Assembly (NCBI GenBank): GCA_964630225.1
Contig: CAZVUK010000005.1
Coordinates: 1-47,008 of the forward strand
Reading direction: 5' to 3'
DNA: 47,008 bases
DNA from: CAYZRY01 sp964630225
GTDB taxonomy: Bacteria; Bacillota_I; Bacilli_A; RF39; UBA660
Under the pieces are notes generated by a model, which saw only the letters and a program-made list of their open reading frames with translations, ran no database searches and was not told where the DNA came from. Of this stretch, positions 35,974 through 44,814 are shown one piece after another. The first letter of the stretch is position 1, and every line of letters starts with the position of its first letter. Position numbers and translations under genes: made by a program.

Positions 35974-38064
35974 CTACATTTTATTTATATTTTTATGATT
36001 TTTTAATATGTTTTTTATTCCATATGGATGCTTAAATGCTATCGATATAAGTTTATCACCTACCTTAATTACTTTACCTGCTCCAAATATATCATGATAA
36101 ACATATTCACCTTCTGCGAAATCAATCTCTTCTTCGCGATACATGTCGCTCGTTTTTATAGGTGATTCTGTTTTATCTTCTTCAAAACTCTTGTTTAGTG
36201 TTTCATCTCCTATTTCAGATATGAATCTACTTGGTGGGTTTATCTGATCGCGGCCAAAGAGCATTCTTCGCCGCGCATTAATGATATACAGCTTCTTCTT
36301 TGCTCTTGTTAAGGCGACGTAACACAAACGACGCTCTTCTTCTAGTTCTTTACTATCAAGAAGCGAATTAATATGAGGAAAAATTCCTTCTTCCAAACCT
36401 ACGACAAAAACGTAGTCAAACTCGAGTCCCTTAGCTGCGTGAATAGTCATAAGATTAACTTGATCTTGTTCGTCTCTATACTCATTTATATCAGTTAATA
36501 AACTTATTTCCATTAAGAAGTCTTCGAGCGATGTTACACCATCTCTATTTTCAAACTCCTGTGTAATAGACTTGAATTCTTCCAAATTCTCTAATCTAAT
36601 TTCGGCTTCAAGAGAGTTCTCACTTTTATAGTCTGCTCTCATGCCGCTTGATTCTATTACAGCTTCGATCAAATCAGTAAGTGACACTTCTTCCGATAAG
36701 ATCTTTAAAGAGACAATTAAATCTTTAAAAGATTGTTCTTTTCCACCATCTATCGCTTCGAACATACTTAAGCCCTTTGTTTCGGCTGCTTCCGCTAAAT
36801 TAGCAAGTGATTTTAAGCCTATTCCTCTTTTGGGAACATTGATAATTCGCGTTAAACTCAAATCATCTTTAGCATTATAAATTAATCTTAGATAAGCTAG
36901 TAAGTCTTTGATTTCTTTGCGCGAATAAAACGAAGTTCCTCCGACGATCTTATAGGGAATATTTCTTCCGACAAATTCTTTTTCGAGGGAGTTTGATTGT
37001 GCATTTGTTCTGTATATTACCGCTATGTCGCTATATTTAGCACCTGCTGCTGCAGCACTTATCACTTCATTTACAACATAGTTAGCCTCTTCTTTTTCAT
37101 CGGTAGCTCTATAATAGTTAACTAATTCTCCAGCTCCTTTATCGGTCCAAAGATTCTTATCTTTGCGTTCACGATTGTTTTTGATTACGGAATTGGCCGA
37201 ATTAAGTATATTAGCCGTCGAACGATAATTTTGTTCTAACTTAATTATCTTAGCCTGAGGAAAATCTTTTTCAAAATTCATAATATTACGATAGTTTGCA
37301 CCCCGAAAACTGTATATTGATTGGTCATTATCTCCGACGCAGCAGATATTAGAATATTTATTGCTGAGCATCTTAGTCAGTTTGTACTGAGCTTCATTAG
37401 TGTCCTGATATTCATCAATTAAAATATATTGATACCGTTCCTGATACTTAGTTAGTATATCCGGATAGTTTTGAAACAGTTTTATCGGTAAAAGTAATAA
37501 GTCGTCGAAATCAACCGAATTATTTACCGCGAGAATGGCTTCGTATCTTTTGTATACATCAAGCGTTATCTTTTCAAAGTCACCAATAGCATACTTGCTG
37601 TAACTTTCAGGGCTTATAAGTTCATTTTTAGAGCTACTTATTTTATTTTTAATAGCTTTAGGATTGAATATTTTAGGATCGATATTCTTTTCTTTAAGTA
37701 TTTTTTTAATGACGCTTAAACTGTCATCACTATCTAGTATAACAAAATTGCTTTCATAGCCTAGTAGCTTAGCATTTTCTCTGATTAACTTTAAACCAAA
37801 GGCATGAAAAGTAGATATTTGAATAAAGTTAGCAATATCACCAAGCTGTTTATATACTCTGTTTTTCATCTCTTTAGCTGCTTTATTAGTAAAGGTAATA
37901 GCCAATATATTACTAGGCATTACCCCGGCTTTGTCTATTAAGTAAGCTATTCTAGTAGTTAAAACCTTAGTTTTACCAGATCCTGCTCCAGCTAGTACCA
38001 AAAGAGGTCCTAAAGTGGTTTTTACGGCTTCCTGTTGTTCTTTGTTCAAATCATCTATATACAC
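35974..38064 (-). CDS. pcrA: UvrD/PcrA-type DNA helicase
   Basis: PcrA is a 3'-5' superfamily 1 helicase for repair and rolling-circle replication. The protein of about 696 residues has LNKEQQEAV (Q motif), AGAGSGKTKVLTTRIAYLI (Walker A), ILAITFTNKAAKEM, ILIDEYQDTN (Walker B), NYRST, DQVNLMTIHAAKGLEFDYVFVVG and EERRLCYVALTRAKKKLY. The longest frame extends to 38118, but GAGG lies 7 nt before a GTG at 38064 that begins (V/M)YIDDLNKEQ, so I chose that start. The first gene of the operon; a TATAAT lies about 20 nt upstream. Confidence 0.95.
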   Translation of the reverse strand: MYIDDLNKEQQEAVKTTLGPLLVLAGAGSGKTKVLTTRIAYLIDKAGVMPSNILAITFTNKAAKEMKNRVYKQLGDIANFIQISTFHAFGLKLIRENAKLLGYESNFVILDSDDSLSVIKKILKEKNIDPKIFNPKAIKNKISSSKNELISPESYSKYAIGDFEKITLDVYKRYEAILAVNNSVDFDDLLLLPIKLFQNYPDILTKYQERYQYILIDEYQDTNEAQYKLTKMLSNKYSNICCVGDNDQSIYSFRGANYRNIMNFEKDFPQAKIIKLEQNYRSTANILNSANSVIKNNRERKDKNLWTDKGAGELVNYYRATDEKEEANYVVNEVISAAAAGAKYSDIAVIYRTNAQSNSLEKEFVGRNIPYKIVGGTSFYSRKEIKDLLAYLRLIYNAKDDLSLTRIINVPKRGIGLKSLANLAEAAETKGLSMFEAIDGGKEQSFKDLIVSLKILSEEVSLTDLIEAVIESSGMRADYKSENSLEAEIRLENLEEFKSITQEFENRDGVTSLEDFLMEISLLTDINEYRDEQDQVNLMTIHAAKGLEFDYVFVVGLEEGIFPHINSLLDSKELEEERRLCYVALTRAKKKLYIINARRRMLFGRDQINPPSRFISEIGDETLNKSFEEDKTESPIKTSDMYREEEIDFAEGEYVYHDIFGAGKVIKVGDKLISIAFKHPYGIKNILKNHKNINKM

Positions 38065-38083
38065 TATATACCTCACTGTATAT

Positions 38084-38089
38084 ATTATA
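38084..38089 (-). promoter_or_regulatory. Candidate -10 of the pcrA operon
   Basis: TATAAT on the minus strand just upstream of the pcrA GTG. No convincing -35: the spaced position is T-rich from the preceding terminator. Confidence 0.5.
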
Positions 38090-38102
38090 CCTAACTTTGG
38101 AC

Positions 38103-38123
38103 AATAAAAAAAGACCAAAGGTC
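38103..38123 (-). terminator. Terminator of the DUF5305 gene
   Basis: AAAGACC and GGTCTTT pair around TTT, followed by TTTT on the minus strand, immediately after the stop. Confidence 0.85.
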
Positions 38124-38124
38124 T

Positions 38125-39255
38125 TTATTTCATTTCGTTCTGTTCTTGTTCTAAGTGTTTAATACTTAGGATGAAGCGCCATACTTGATTTTGATTTACA
38201 ATAACAAAAGCACTCTTTTCATTCTCTACCATTTCAAAATAAGCGATAGGTATGCGCAGTTCGTTTTGAGCATCGATAAGTTCATCAAAACTCTCTACTT
38301 CGATAATGGTCATTCCTTTAATATCGATCTTGTTTTTAGATTTGACGATTATATCTCCATAGTTAGCCAGTATTTTATTGAGAGTTGTCAGATAAATCGA
38401 TTCTTCTTTCTCTTCTTTAATATAGGTAATTATTTCATTCATAATGAGAATAATCGATGCTAATAGTCCTGTTATTCCTATTATTAAGAAGATCGTATCG
38501 GAAGTCGTTTTTTCTACCGCTACGCTATTGTGAACTTTTTCGATATGATGATCTTTGTAATCAGTTTTTATACCAAAGACTCTTTCGTTAAGAGGTATCT
38601 CTATCGATAGTATTTCAGTAGAAACAAGTGGCAGACCATAACCTGTGACAGTATTTGAACTCACTATTTGCTGTGTCACTTTAACATAGCCACCGACTGA
38701 TAAAGAATAATCCTCTTGAAATGATTTGACGATTTTATCGAATAATTCATAACGAAGCTCTATTTTCTTGGTGCTATTGTAAGCACTTTGATCAAGTCCA
38801 AAAACTAGGTTACTTTCACTTAATTTATATTCTTTTTGCCACAGTTCTTTGTTGGCTGATTCTGTTCCTCTTTCGTAGATATACATAGTTGCAGTCTCTT
38901 TAGTCTTATAGTTATAGTTATATTTTTTATTAGCGCTGCTAGAATGGTTGAAATTAATAATTATTTTATCGACAACATCCGCTAAATATTGTCCATTCAT
39001 TTTTAATGCCGGTTCTTCGAAATATTTATTAGGCTTTAAATTGACAGAATATGTGACAGAATTGCGTTTGTCTATTGCAATTAATTCTTGTCTTCCAACA
39101 ACTTGGTTTTCGATGCTAAACAGAATCAAATATAAAGAAACAAAACACAAAAAAACTAGGAACAAAGTCTTTAAAAACATCGCCGTCGATTTTTTTAATA
39201 CTGTTCTTGTCATTTTTCTTTTTACTATTTTTGGTTCGTTTCTTTTTCTAGCCAA
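38125..39255 (-). CDS. DUF5305-type membrane protein
   Basis: About 376 residues: basic cytosolic start, membrane helix near residues 29-50, an extracytoplasmic domain of about 210 residues containing YSVNLKPNKYFEEPALKMNG and FNHSSSANKKYNY, a second helix (FLIIGITGLLASIILIMNE, near 260-280), and a cytosolic C-terminal domain with YGDIIVKSKNK and VESFDELIDAQNELRIPI. This matches DUF5305, a family often near signal peptidase genes. The longest frame begins at a GTG too close to AGGTG, so I favour the TTG at 39255, placed correctly after that site. It has its own promoter. Confidence 0.75.
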   Translation of the reverse strand: MARKRNEPKIVKRKMTRTVLKKSTAMFLKTLFLVFLCFVSLYLILFSIENQVVGRQELIAIDKRNSVTYSVNLKPNKYFEEPALKMNGQYLADVVDKIIINFNHSSSANKKYNYNYKTKETATMYIYERGTESANKELWQKEYKLSESNLVFGLDQSAYNSTKKIELRYELFDKIVKSFQEDYSLSVGGYVKVTQQIVSSNTVTGYGLPLVSTEILSIEIPLNERVFGIKTDYKDHHIEKVHNSVAVEKTTSDTIFLIIGITGLLASIILIMNEIITYIKEEKEESIYLTTLNKILANYGDIIVKSKNKIDIKGMTIIEVESFDELIDAQNELRIPIAYFEMVENEKSAFVIVNQNQVWRFILSIKHLEQEQNEMK

Positions 39256-39289
39256 AATCACACCTCGACAATTCCCCTATTCTATAAAG

Positions 39290-39318
39290 AGTATAACATT
39301 TAATTAAGGTCTGTACAA
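39290..39318 (-). promoter_or_regulatory. Promoter of the DUF5305 gene
   Basis: TTGTAC (39313-39318), 17-nt spacer, TATACT (39290-39295), with TGT giving an extended -10. Confidence 0.8.
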
Positions 39319-39344
39319 TAAAAAATATTTTTGTTTTACACAAG

Positions 39345-39372
39345 AAAAAAAGATTAGTTTAAACTAATCTTT
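39345..39372 (-). terminator. Terminator of the adhesin-sortase-1 operon
   Basis: AAAGATTAGTTT / AAACTAATCTTT is a perfect 24-base palindrome followed by a T-run on the minus strand; it overlaps the stop of the last gene. Confidence 0.85.
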
Positions 39373-40165
39373 ATCTATTATTTTGAATATTCTTAAGTAT
39401 TTTTAATACGGCAATATATTCATCTTTGGTAAATAAATCTGGTTCTTTTTCTATTCGAGTTTGGTAGATTACTCTCGGCTTAGCTTCTCTTGCAATAAAG
39501 TTTTCAGGTAATCTAGCTTTTGACGAAGGAATAAAGACTCTTTCACGTTTTTTAGTGGTGCTTGTTTTTCTTTCTTCGACTCTTTCGAATCGCTCTGGCC
39601 CTTCGACTAATCTACCACTTATTTTGTAGATAACAATTGCCATTAACCAAATAATAAATACTATATTATTAATTTGAATCAACGACATTATTTCTTTGTT
39701 ACTATAAATATCTGTACTTACATAAAAATTTAAATTCTTTTTAGCTATTAAATCTAGAGTTAAGAATAAAATATATGTCATAAGACAGTATGTAGCTATA
39801 TTTATTTTTTTGATAGTATTACTTATTCTTCGCGAGAAGATTGTAACTAGCAAAATAACGTTGATAACAAGGATCATAAGGATGTAGGCTGCTAGGTTAG
39901 GAAAGTAAAATACTACAAATAAATTGTCTACTAAGTAATCTAGGAAAGCAAATATCTCTTTGTTGTATTTGATTACTAAGGCTAGTAATATCAGTCCATA
40001 TAGGCCAACATAGATATAGAGTTTTTCTTCTTTTTTCTGTTTTGTACTTTGGAACAGTAAGAAATAAACGATGATTGCAAATACAAGTAAAAGTAAAAAG
40101 TAAGGTGCAGTCAATATTAAATTAAATACTGTTTTAATTTTTTCAAACAATGATATATTCAACAT
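39371..40165 (-). CDS. Multi-pass membrane protein of unknown function after sortase 1
   Basis: The 264-residue protein has about five membrane segments in residues 15-185, then a charged cytosolic tail with basic repeats (RVEERKTSTTKKRERVF) and the end FTKDEYIAVLKILKNI. No family recognised. AAAAGGGGGTGAG precedes the ATG. It is 18 nt after the sortase and ends the operon, so a link to surface-protein display is likely. Confidence 0.7.
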   Translation of the reverse strand: MLNISLFEKIKTVFNLILTAPYFLLLLVFAIIVYFLLFQSTKQKKEEKLYIYVGLYGLILLALVIKYNKEIFAFLDYLVDNLFVVFYFPNLAAYILMILVINVILLVTIFSRRISNTIKKINIATYCLMTYILFLTLDLIAKKNLNFYVSTDIYSNKEIMSLIQINNIVFIIWLMAIVIYKISGRLVEGPERFERVEERKTSTTKKRERVFIPSSKARLPENFIAREAKPRVIYQTRIEKEPDLFTKDEYIAVLKILKNIQNNR

Positions 40166-40183
40166 TAACTCACCCCCTTTTTA

Positions 40184-40843
40184 TTAATAGCTTTGTCTTG
40201 CGACTAGTTCTGCAATGTACACAGTTTGTTTGCTCTTGTTGTCTTTAGTACATGTAATTAAAGTTAATGTGTTCTTACTGTAATCACGATATATGGCAAT
40301 TTGACCTATTCGTTCTTGTAAGTATATCTTTGTTATCCTATATGTATATTTGACATTTTTGTAATACACAAGTGCCACGTCACCTTCGCCAAGTCGATAA
40401 AGTTCTTTAAAGAAAGCAAGTGGACCCGAACCCGAGTGACCAGCGATAATAAAGTTCCCTTTTTCGACATCAGGATAGTGTGAAGATTTAATGACAGTGA
40501 TATTTTTTTGAATGTGGTTATCTGGTGAATTAACACCGACAAAACCTCTTTTAAATCCAATCTTAGGAATTTCTAGACTACCTATGTAATAGGCTTGACT
40601 AGGTTTTGCTATTGGAGCGGGAGCGGGAGCAGCTTCGATTGCTGCTTCCGGCTCAGGCTCATTAATAGCTTCTTCGCTATGATCAGGCATCTCTGATTCA
40701 GATAAAGTATAGAGTTGATTGTTCATATGATCAAATGCTTTAAGTTTTTTCTCTTCGAGATAATCTTTCATAAAGATCATAAGTCCGATTAGCACTATAC
40801 TTATTCCTATGATAACGGTTGTCTTTTTAGATAAATTAAGCAT
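40184..40843 (-). CDS. Sortase 1, paired with thioester adhesin 1
   Basis: Sortases cleave sorting signals and attach surface proteins to the wall. The 219-residue protein has an N-terminal helix (about 8-26), a linker rich in E/A/P (residues 52-80), then the beta-barrel with IPKIGFKRGFVG, the catalytic His136 in FIIAGHSGSG, and Cys198 in TLITCT. The usual conserved Arg, 8-10 residues after the Cys, is not evident: the equivalent position is Gln206 in KSKQTVYIAEL. The start overlaps the adhesin stop by 8 nt (ATGCTTAA), so the two are translationally coupled. Confidence 0.85.
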   Translation of the reverse strand: MLNLSKKTTVIIGISIVLIGLMIFMKDYLEEKKLKAFDHMNNQLYTLSESEMPDHSEEAINEPEPEAAIEAAPAPAPIAKPSQAYYIGSLEIPKIGFKRGFVGVNSPDNHIQKNITVIKSSHYPDVEKGNFIIAGHSGSGPLAFFKELYRLGEGDVALVYYKNVKYTYRITKIYLQERIGQIAIYRDYSKNTLTLITCTKDNKSKQTVYIAELVARQSY

Positions 40844-42713
40844 GTCTCTTTCTTGTGTTCATATATACTACATATCCACCCGCAGCCATTACAGCAGCTC
40901 CAATAATAAGTGTAAGTTTAGATGCACTTGCATCGGTAATAGGTACGATTGTAAGTGGCGTGTTGTACATTTTAACATCTTGAATAGTGTTATTAGCAAC
41001 AAGCTCGAAGGCAATCGCATCAGTATATAGAACATAACCATTCGGAGCAGAAACTTCGATAAGTGTATACTTACCAGCCGCTAATCCTTCGACATAGTAT
41101 TCTTTGTTTGTAGTAATCCACTCCTTGACAACCTTACCACTTGCATCTTTAATCTGTAATTTCGCATTTGCAAGTAAGTTTCCTGTGCTTGCATCGTATT
41201 TCCATACGCGAAGTTTAGTTATCTTTTCTTCAGGTACAATGACCGGAGGCTTTACAACTTCAGGTACTTTTTCATTATATAAATCGATCATTAGCGCTTT
41301 ACCAGCTACTAGTTCGACAGTATATACTTTAGTTAGTAATTTATAACCATTAGGTGCAGCAAGTTCAGTGATGGTGTATTTCCCTTCAGGAAGACCAGTA
41401 AAGCGTCTACCTTTATCGGTACTTGTCCATGTTGATACTACTTCACCTTTTTCTGTCTTAAGTACAAGTTTTGCTCCTGGAAGCACCGCTCCAGTTTGCT
41501 TATCTCTTTTTACTATAGTAATCTGAGTTGGTTTTTGTTTAATGTTATAGATAGTTAGATGTTTGTGTTCAGCAGGATTTAAAGATACATTAACTACTGA
41601 TGTAATCATATTATATCCACTAGGTGTCTCTAACTCTTTGATGTAATATTTTCCTGGAACCAGTCCTAAAATAGTTAAACTATTAGAACTTGTAATCCAA
41701 GTTTTTAACATGACATTATTCATGTCATATAGAGCAAGTTTTGCTCCTGGTAGCATAGCTTTGCTAACACTGTCTTTCTTATAAACAGTAAGTTTAGAAG
41801 TAGATAGAGTTAAATCAACGCTTCTAACTAGGTTGTATGTATGAGTAATTCCAATAAATGGAAGGACCTTTTGCAAGTCAGCGTTATATTCAGGTCTATA
41901 AGAGTATGCTTTTACGAGCTTACCTGTAGCTCTGACGGTAACGGTGATCTTGTTGTTGAGTTCAAGTGCTTTTCCATAAGGAACTGCTACTTTAAAGCTC
42001 TGTCCTGGTAAAAATGCTGATTTAGCATTACCATTTACATCTGTTACATATGCACCAGCTAGCCCTGCTACTGATACGGTATAACTTCCAGAAATCTTAG
42101 TTCCTGAGACAGTAATTGCACTAGAGTAATAAGTAGCTTTCGATCCAGAATAACTGAAAGTATATCCAGGAACAGAAACGTTAATCGCCGGAGCGATATA
42201 TCCTTTACTTCTAGCTGCCTTAGCCCCTTCGACTAATCTTTTGATATGCGGTCTAAGATTATGTGGATCCGCTGCTGTCGTTTTGAACGCATCACTAATG
42301 TTACGCGTTCCTGTTGTATCGTCAATATACCACCATATAGCTGTTTGAGTTATATAATAGTCTAGTCCTTCATCACCTGTAATTTTTTTAGTAGGATAAC
42401 CATTTTCTAGAAAATATGCATAACCAGAATCTTTCTCTCCTTCAAGAATCATAGTTGCTCCAGACGGTGACAATTTAGGATATTCAATACAGTATGCATA
42501 AGCTCCGGTTGTTACTTTCTTGATTGTGAAAGTAGTATCTCCGATATATGCAACTCGTCTTCCATCAATTGCCATTTGAAGTTTTTGCGGCGCAGTAGCA
42601 TTAGCACTGACGTTAAAAGTTGTAAAACCCGCAAACGCTGCCATCATTACTAAAACGATAGATGTTAAAGCTATCTTTGTTGATTTAGTCCATGAATCAA
42701 CAATGTTTTTCAT
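40836..42713 (-). CDS. Thioester-domain / Cna_B surface adhesin 1
   Basis: The 625-residue protein has a signal peptide (1-38), a thioester domain with Cys75 (AYAYCIEYP) and Gln123 (ITQTAIWWY), the pair expected to form the internal Cys-Gln thioester used for covalent host binding, an intermediate beta region, and three Cna_B domains (starting near 310, 395 and 500). The end has a sorting-signal shape: a VPITD motif in place of LPXTG, a hydrophobic helix (LTLIIGAAVMAAGGYVVYM) and RKRHA. It is the first gene of the operon, with a strong promoter and AAGGGGG ribosome site. Confidence 0.9.
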   Translation of the reverse strand: MKNIVDSWTKSTKIALTSIVLVMMAAFAGFTTFNVSANATAPQKLQMAIDGRRVAYIGDTTFTIKKVTTGAYAYCIEYPKLSPSGATMILEGEKDSGYAYFLENGYPTKKITGDEGLDYYITQTAIWWYIDDTTGTRNISDAFKTTAADPHNLRPHIKRLVEGAKAARSKGYIAPAINVSVPGYTFSYSGSKATYYSSAITVSGTKISGSYTVSVAGLAGAYVTDVNGNAKSAFLPGQSFKVAVPYGKALELNNKITVTVRATGKLVKAYSYRPEYNADLQKVLPFIGITHTYNLVRSVDLTLSTSKLTVYKKDSVSKAMLPGAKLALYDMNNVMLKTWITSSNSLTILGLVPGKYYIKELETPSGYNMITSVVNVSLNPAEHKHLTIYNIKQKPTQITIVKRDKQTGAVLPGAKLVLKTEKGEVVSTWTSTDKGRRFTGLPEGKYTITELAAPNGYKLLTKVYTVELVAGKALMIDLYNEKVPEVVKPPVIVPEEKITKLRVWKYDASTGNLLANAKLQIKDASGKVVKEWITTNKEYYVEGLAAGKYTLIEVSAPNGYVLYTDAIAFELVANNTIQDVKMYNTPLTIVPITDASASKLTLIIGAAVMAAGGYVVYMNTRKRHA

Positions 42714-42744
42714 AATTATTCCCCCTTAAATAATTTATGGCGCT

Positions 42745-42773
42745 ATTATATCAAAAAACTTTAAAAAAGTCAA
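42745..42773 (-). promoter_or_regulatory. Strong promoter of the adhesin-sortase-1 operon
   Basis: TTGACT (42768-42773), 17-nt spacer, TATAAT (42745-42750) with TGA upstream (extended -10). Confidence 0.88.
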
Positions 42774-42803
42774 TATTCTTGGCCTTAGTAGTTTTTTTAT
42801 AAA

Positions 42804-42824
42804 AGAAAAACGCTGTTTAGCGCT
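42804..42824 (-). terminator. Terminator of the coiled-coil/NAGPA-2 unit
   Basis: CGCT / AGCG stem with a 4-nt loop followed by TTTTTC on the minus strand, at the stop of the glycosidase. Confidence 0.65.
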
Positions 42825-44145
42825 CTGCTTTTTTAACTATCCAGGCATTAGGAAGTTGCCTAATTGTCCGAACGTGACCGTTAAATGGATTGTTGAGGTA
42901 CTTGTCATCAGCGTACATCGAAGTTGATGTTCCGCCATCCATGCTAGATGCATTGGTGGCTCCATATTTGAGAAAGAGTGATGAAAGGTCACTATAGCTT
43001 GCACCGTGACTATGAGCTTGCATACCATCGATAACGACGAGTAATACTATCCCATCTGGCCTTTGTCCAATCGCCGTTCTTCCGACAGCCCAAGTATAAT
43101 GACTCTTGTTAGGAAAAAGATCTCTTCCATTGACAACGAGGTATGGACCCCAATCAACGGCATCTCTAATTCCCTCGGCGAGAGCTTGCTCTGCCCCCAT
43201 TCTTTTCAAGACTAATTTGTTTTCATTGTTAAAACCGACCATTCCACCTGTTTCGATTCCTCTTGGAAAACTAGTTAAAAGTTTGCCATCTTTGATTATA
43301 TCACCATGTGGTATCCCGCCATTACTGCGCCAGTATGGGTCGTAAAAACCTCCGGCATTCATCGAGACTAATGCCCCGCTATTTTGATGAAGCACCGATA
43401 ATACTTGTCCGTAGTTACCAGGTTCAGTACTAGCTCCGGCACTTATCGCTAGCGTTACATCAGCCGGATCATAAACGATAGTCATATAACCACTATAACT
43501 TCTGCTGGAACCGTTTACCGTTCCACTTATAGGAATAATTTTATATATGTCATCTTCATTTTCTTTAGCAAAGAGGTCCTCTTCATATTTATTAGCATAT
43601 TTTTTAGGTTCATAGTTGATCCCTTCGATAGACATTAAATCCTTTTCGGCTTTACTGCTTTGTCCCATATCTTTAATTATGTTACTAATTGATCCACGGT
43701 CATAAAACCAAGTAGCTAAATACTGATGATCTATCGTACTCATTGCTTTAGAAACTAACCACTCTTTAAATACATCATCACCATACATTGTATAAGATAC
43801 TCCCATTGTCAAAGTAAATAAAGCGATCGTTACTGCCAAAGATCTCGATAATTTACTTATCGAATAATCATAGTCACTTCGTCTTAAGTATATTCTAATA
43901 CTATTAATTATTAGATATAACAAATCAAAGGCAAAAAAGATAATCAAAAAAACTTTGATTCTCTGATTTATTAACTCAGCACTATTCTCAGAAATACTTA
44001 AAAAGAAAATTATAACGGGGAGTAAAAATAAACTGACATATAAAGCCTTAGGAATGTTTTTAACTTTTCTTTTAGGAAAAACAATTCTCTCTAAATATCT
44101 TGTGTGGTCTCCGTAAGCATCAATTAATTCATATTGTTTTTTCAT
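42817..44145 (-). CDS. Membrane-anchored NAGPA-type phosphodiester glycosidase (copy 2)
   Basis: The 442-residue paralogue of the gene at 9.8 kb: IDAY near the N-terminus, about four membrane segments (35-130), MSTIDHQYLATWFY, then the phosphodiester-glycosidase domain with MNAGGFYDPYWRSNGGIPHG, GGMVGFNNENKLVL, RDAVDWGPYLVVNG, AVGRTAIGQRPDGIVLLVVID and MDGGTSTSMY. AGGAGG precedes the ATG. The coiled-coil partner ends 9 nt upstream. Here it lies between two adhesin-sortase pairs, which suggests an envelope-glycan target, but the substrate is unknown. Confidence 0.82.
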   Translation of the reverse strand: MKKQYELIDAYGDHTRYLERIVFPKRKVKNIPKALYVSLFLLPVIIFFLSISENSAELINQRIKVFLIIFFAFDLLYLIINSIRIYLRRSDYDYSISKLSRSLAVTIALFTLTMGVSYTMYGDDVFKEWLVSKAMSTIDHQYLATWFYDRGSISNIIKDMGQSSKAEKDLMSIEGINYEPKKYANKYEEDLFAKENEDDIYKIIPISGTVNGSSRSYSGYMTIVYDPADVTLAISAGASTEPGNYGQVLSVLHQNSGALVSMNAGGFYDPYWRSNGGIPHGDIIKDGKLLTSFPRGIETGGMVGFNNENKLVLKRMGAEQALAEGIRDAVDWGPYLVVNGRDLFPNKSHYTWAVGRTAIGQRPDGIVLLVVIDGMQAHSHGASYSDLSSLFLKYGATNASSMDGGTSTSMYADDKYLNNPFNGHVRTIRQLPNAWIVKKAER

Positions 44146-44154
44146 GCTTACCTC

Positions 44155-44718
44155 CTAAAATTTTCCGTTGTACTGTCCGTCTTCATCCATATCTATATAA
44201 TCCGCAAAGTCTGTGCTTAAATATGGGAGAGCCTTCTCTGTTTTTTGATTTTCAATAAGCCAACTGTTGCATAATTCTACTTCTGAATTAAATACGTCTA
44301 TTAACGATATATAGGTATTAACTATTAACTCATAATTCTTTTTTAAGACATCGCACTTATTATTGATATCTCTATCGATTTGTGGCATTTTGTCACATTG
44401 AGCAATCACTGTCATCGACAGTGATTTTAAATTTAATAAGCGCTCTGTGATACCGTTAAACTCCAACAAATATGCTTTATTTCCGTCTAATACATCTTGA
44501 TAATATTTTTCTTTGGTAAAACTTGCTACTTTAAAGTTTTTAGCAATATTGTTCATTTCATCATTCATATGACGGTAGTTTCTGTCAATTATCTGTCTAG
44601 AGTGATCCATTTCTTTAGCGTCAACTCGATAAGACGTTACAAATTCAAGAGAAAAACCAAAAACAATTAAAATAATCGCTGTAAATATTGAAATAATTGA
44701 TAATTTTCTTTGTTCCAT
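44155..44718 (-). CDS. Small membrane-anchored coiled-coil protein with C-terminal Ca-loop-like motif (copy 2)
   Basis: The 187-residue protein has one N-terminal membrane helix (about 8-28) and a long helical body with two Cys (IAQCDKMPQIDRDINNKCD). The C-terminal end contains DMDEDG, a D-x-D-x-D-G calcium-loop pattern, matching DFDGNG at the same place in copy 1. It is similar to copy 1 in length, layout and position relative to a glycosidase. GGAGGGAAGC precedes the ATG, and a TATAAT lies at 44742-44747. Confidence 0.75.
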   Translation of the reverse strand: MEQRKLSIISIFTAIILIVFGFSLEFVTSYRVDAKEMDHSRQIIDRNYRHMNDEMNNIAKNFKVASFTKEKYYQDVLDGNKAYLLEFNGITERLLNLKSLSMTVIAQCDKMPQIDRDINNKCDVLKKNYELIVNTYISLIDVFNSEVELCNSWLIENQKTEKALPYLSTDFADYIDMDEDGQYNGKF

Positions 44719-44741
44719 ATGCTTCCCTCCTATACAATATC

Positions 44742-44747
44742 ATTATA
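44742..44747 (-). promoter_or_regulatory. Candidate -10 of the coiled-coil/NAGPA-2 unit
   Basis: TATAAT on the minus strand about 24 nt before the start; no good -35 is seen. Confidence 0.5.
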
Positions 44748-44814
44748 CTATGTTTGGGGACCGCTTCGCGTTTTTCCGAAGATTTAATTGCTGGTTTGTC
44801 ACATATTTTACGTT

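Noticed and set aside
44750..44790. Terminator after sortase 2
   Set aside because: CTTCG/CGAAG can pair, but the sequence after it is CGGTCCCC with no T-run on the minus strand.
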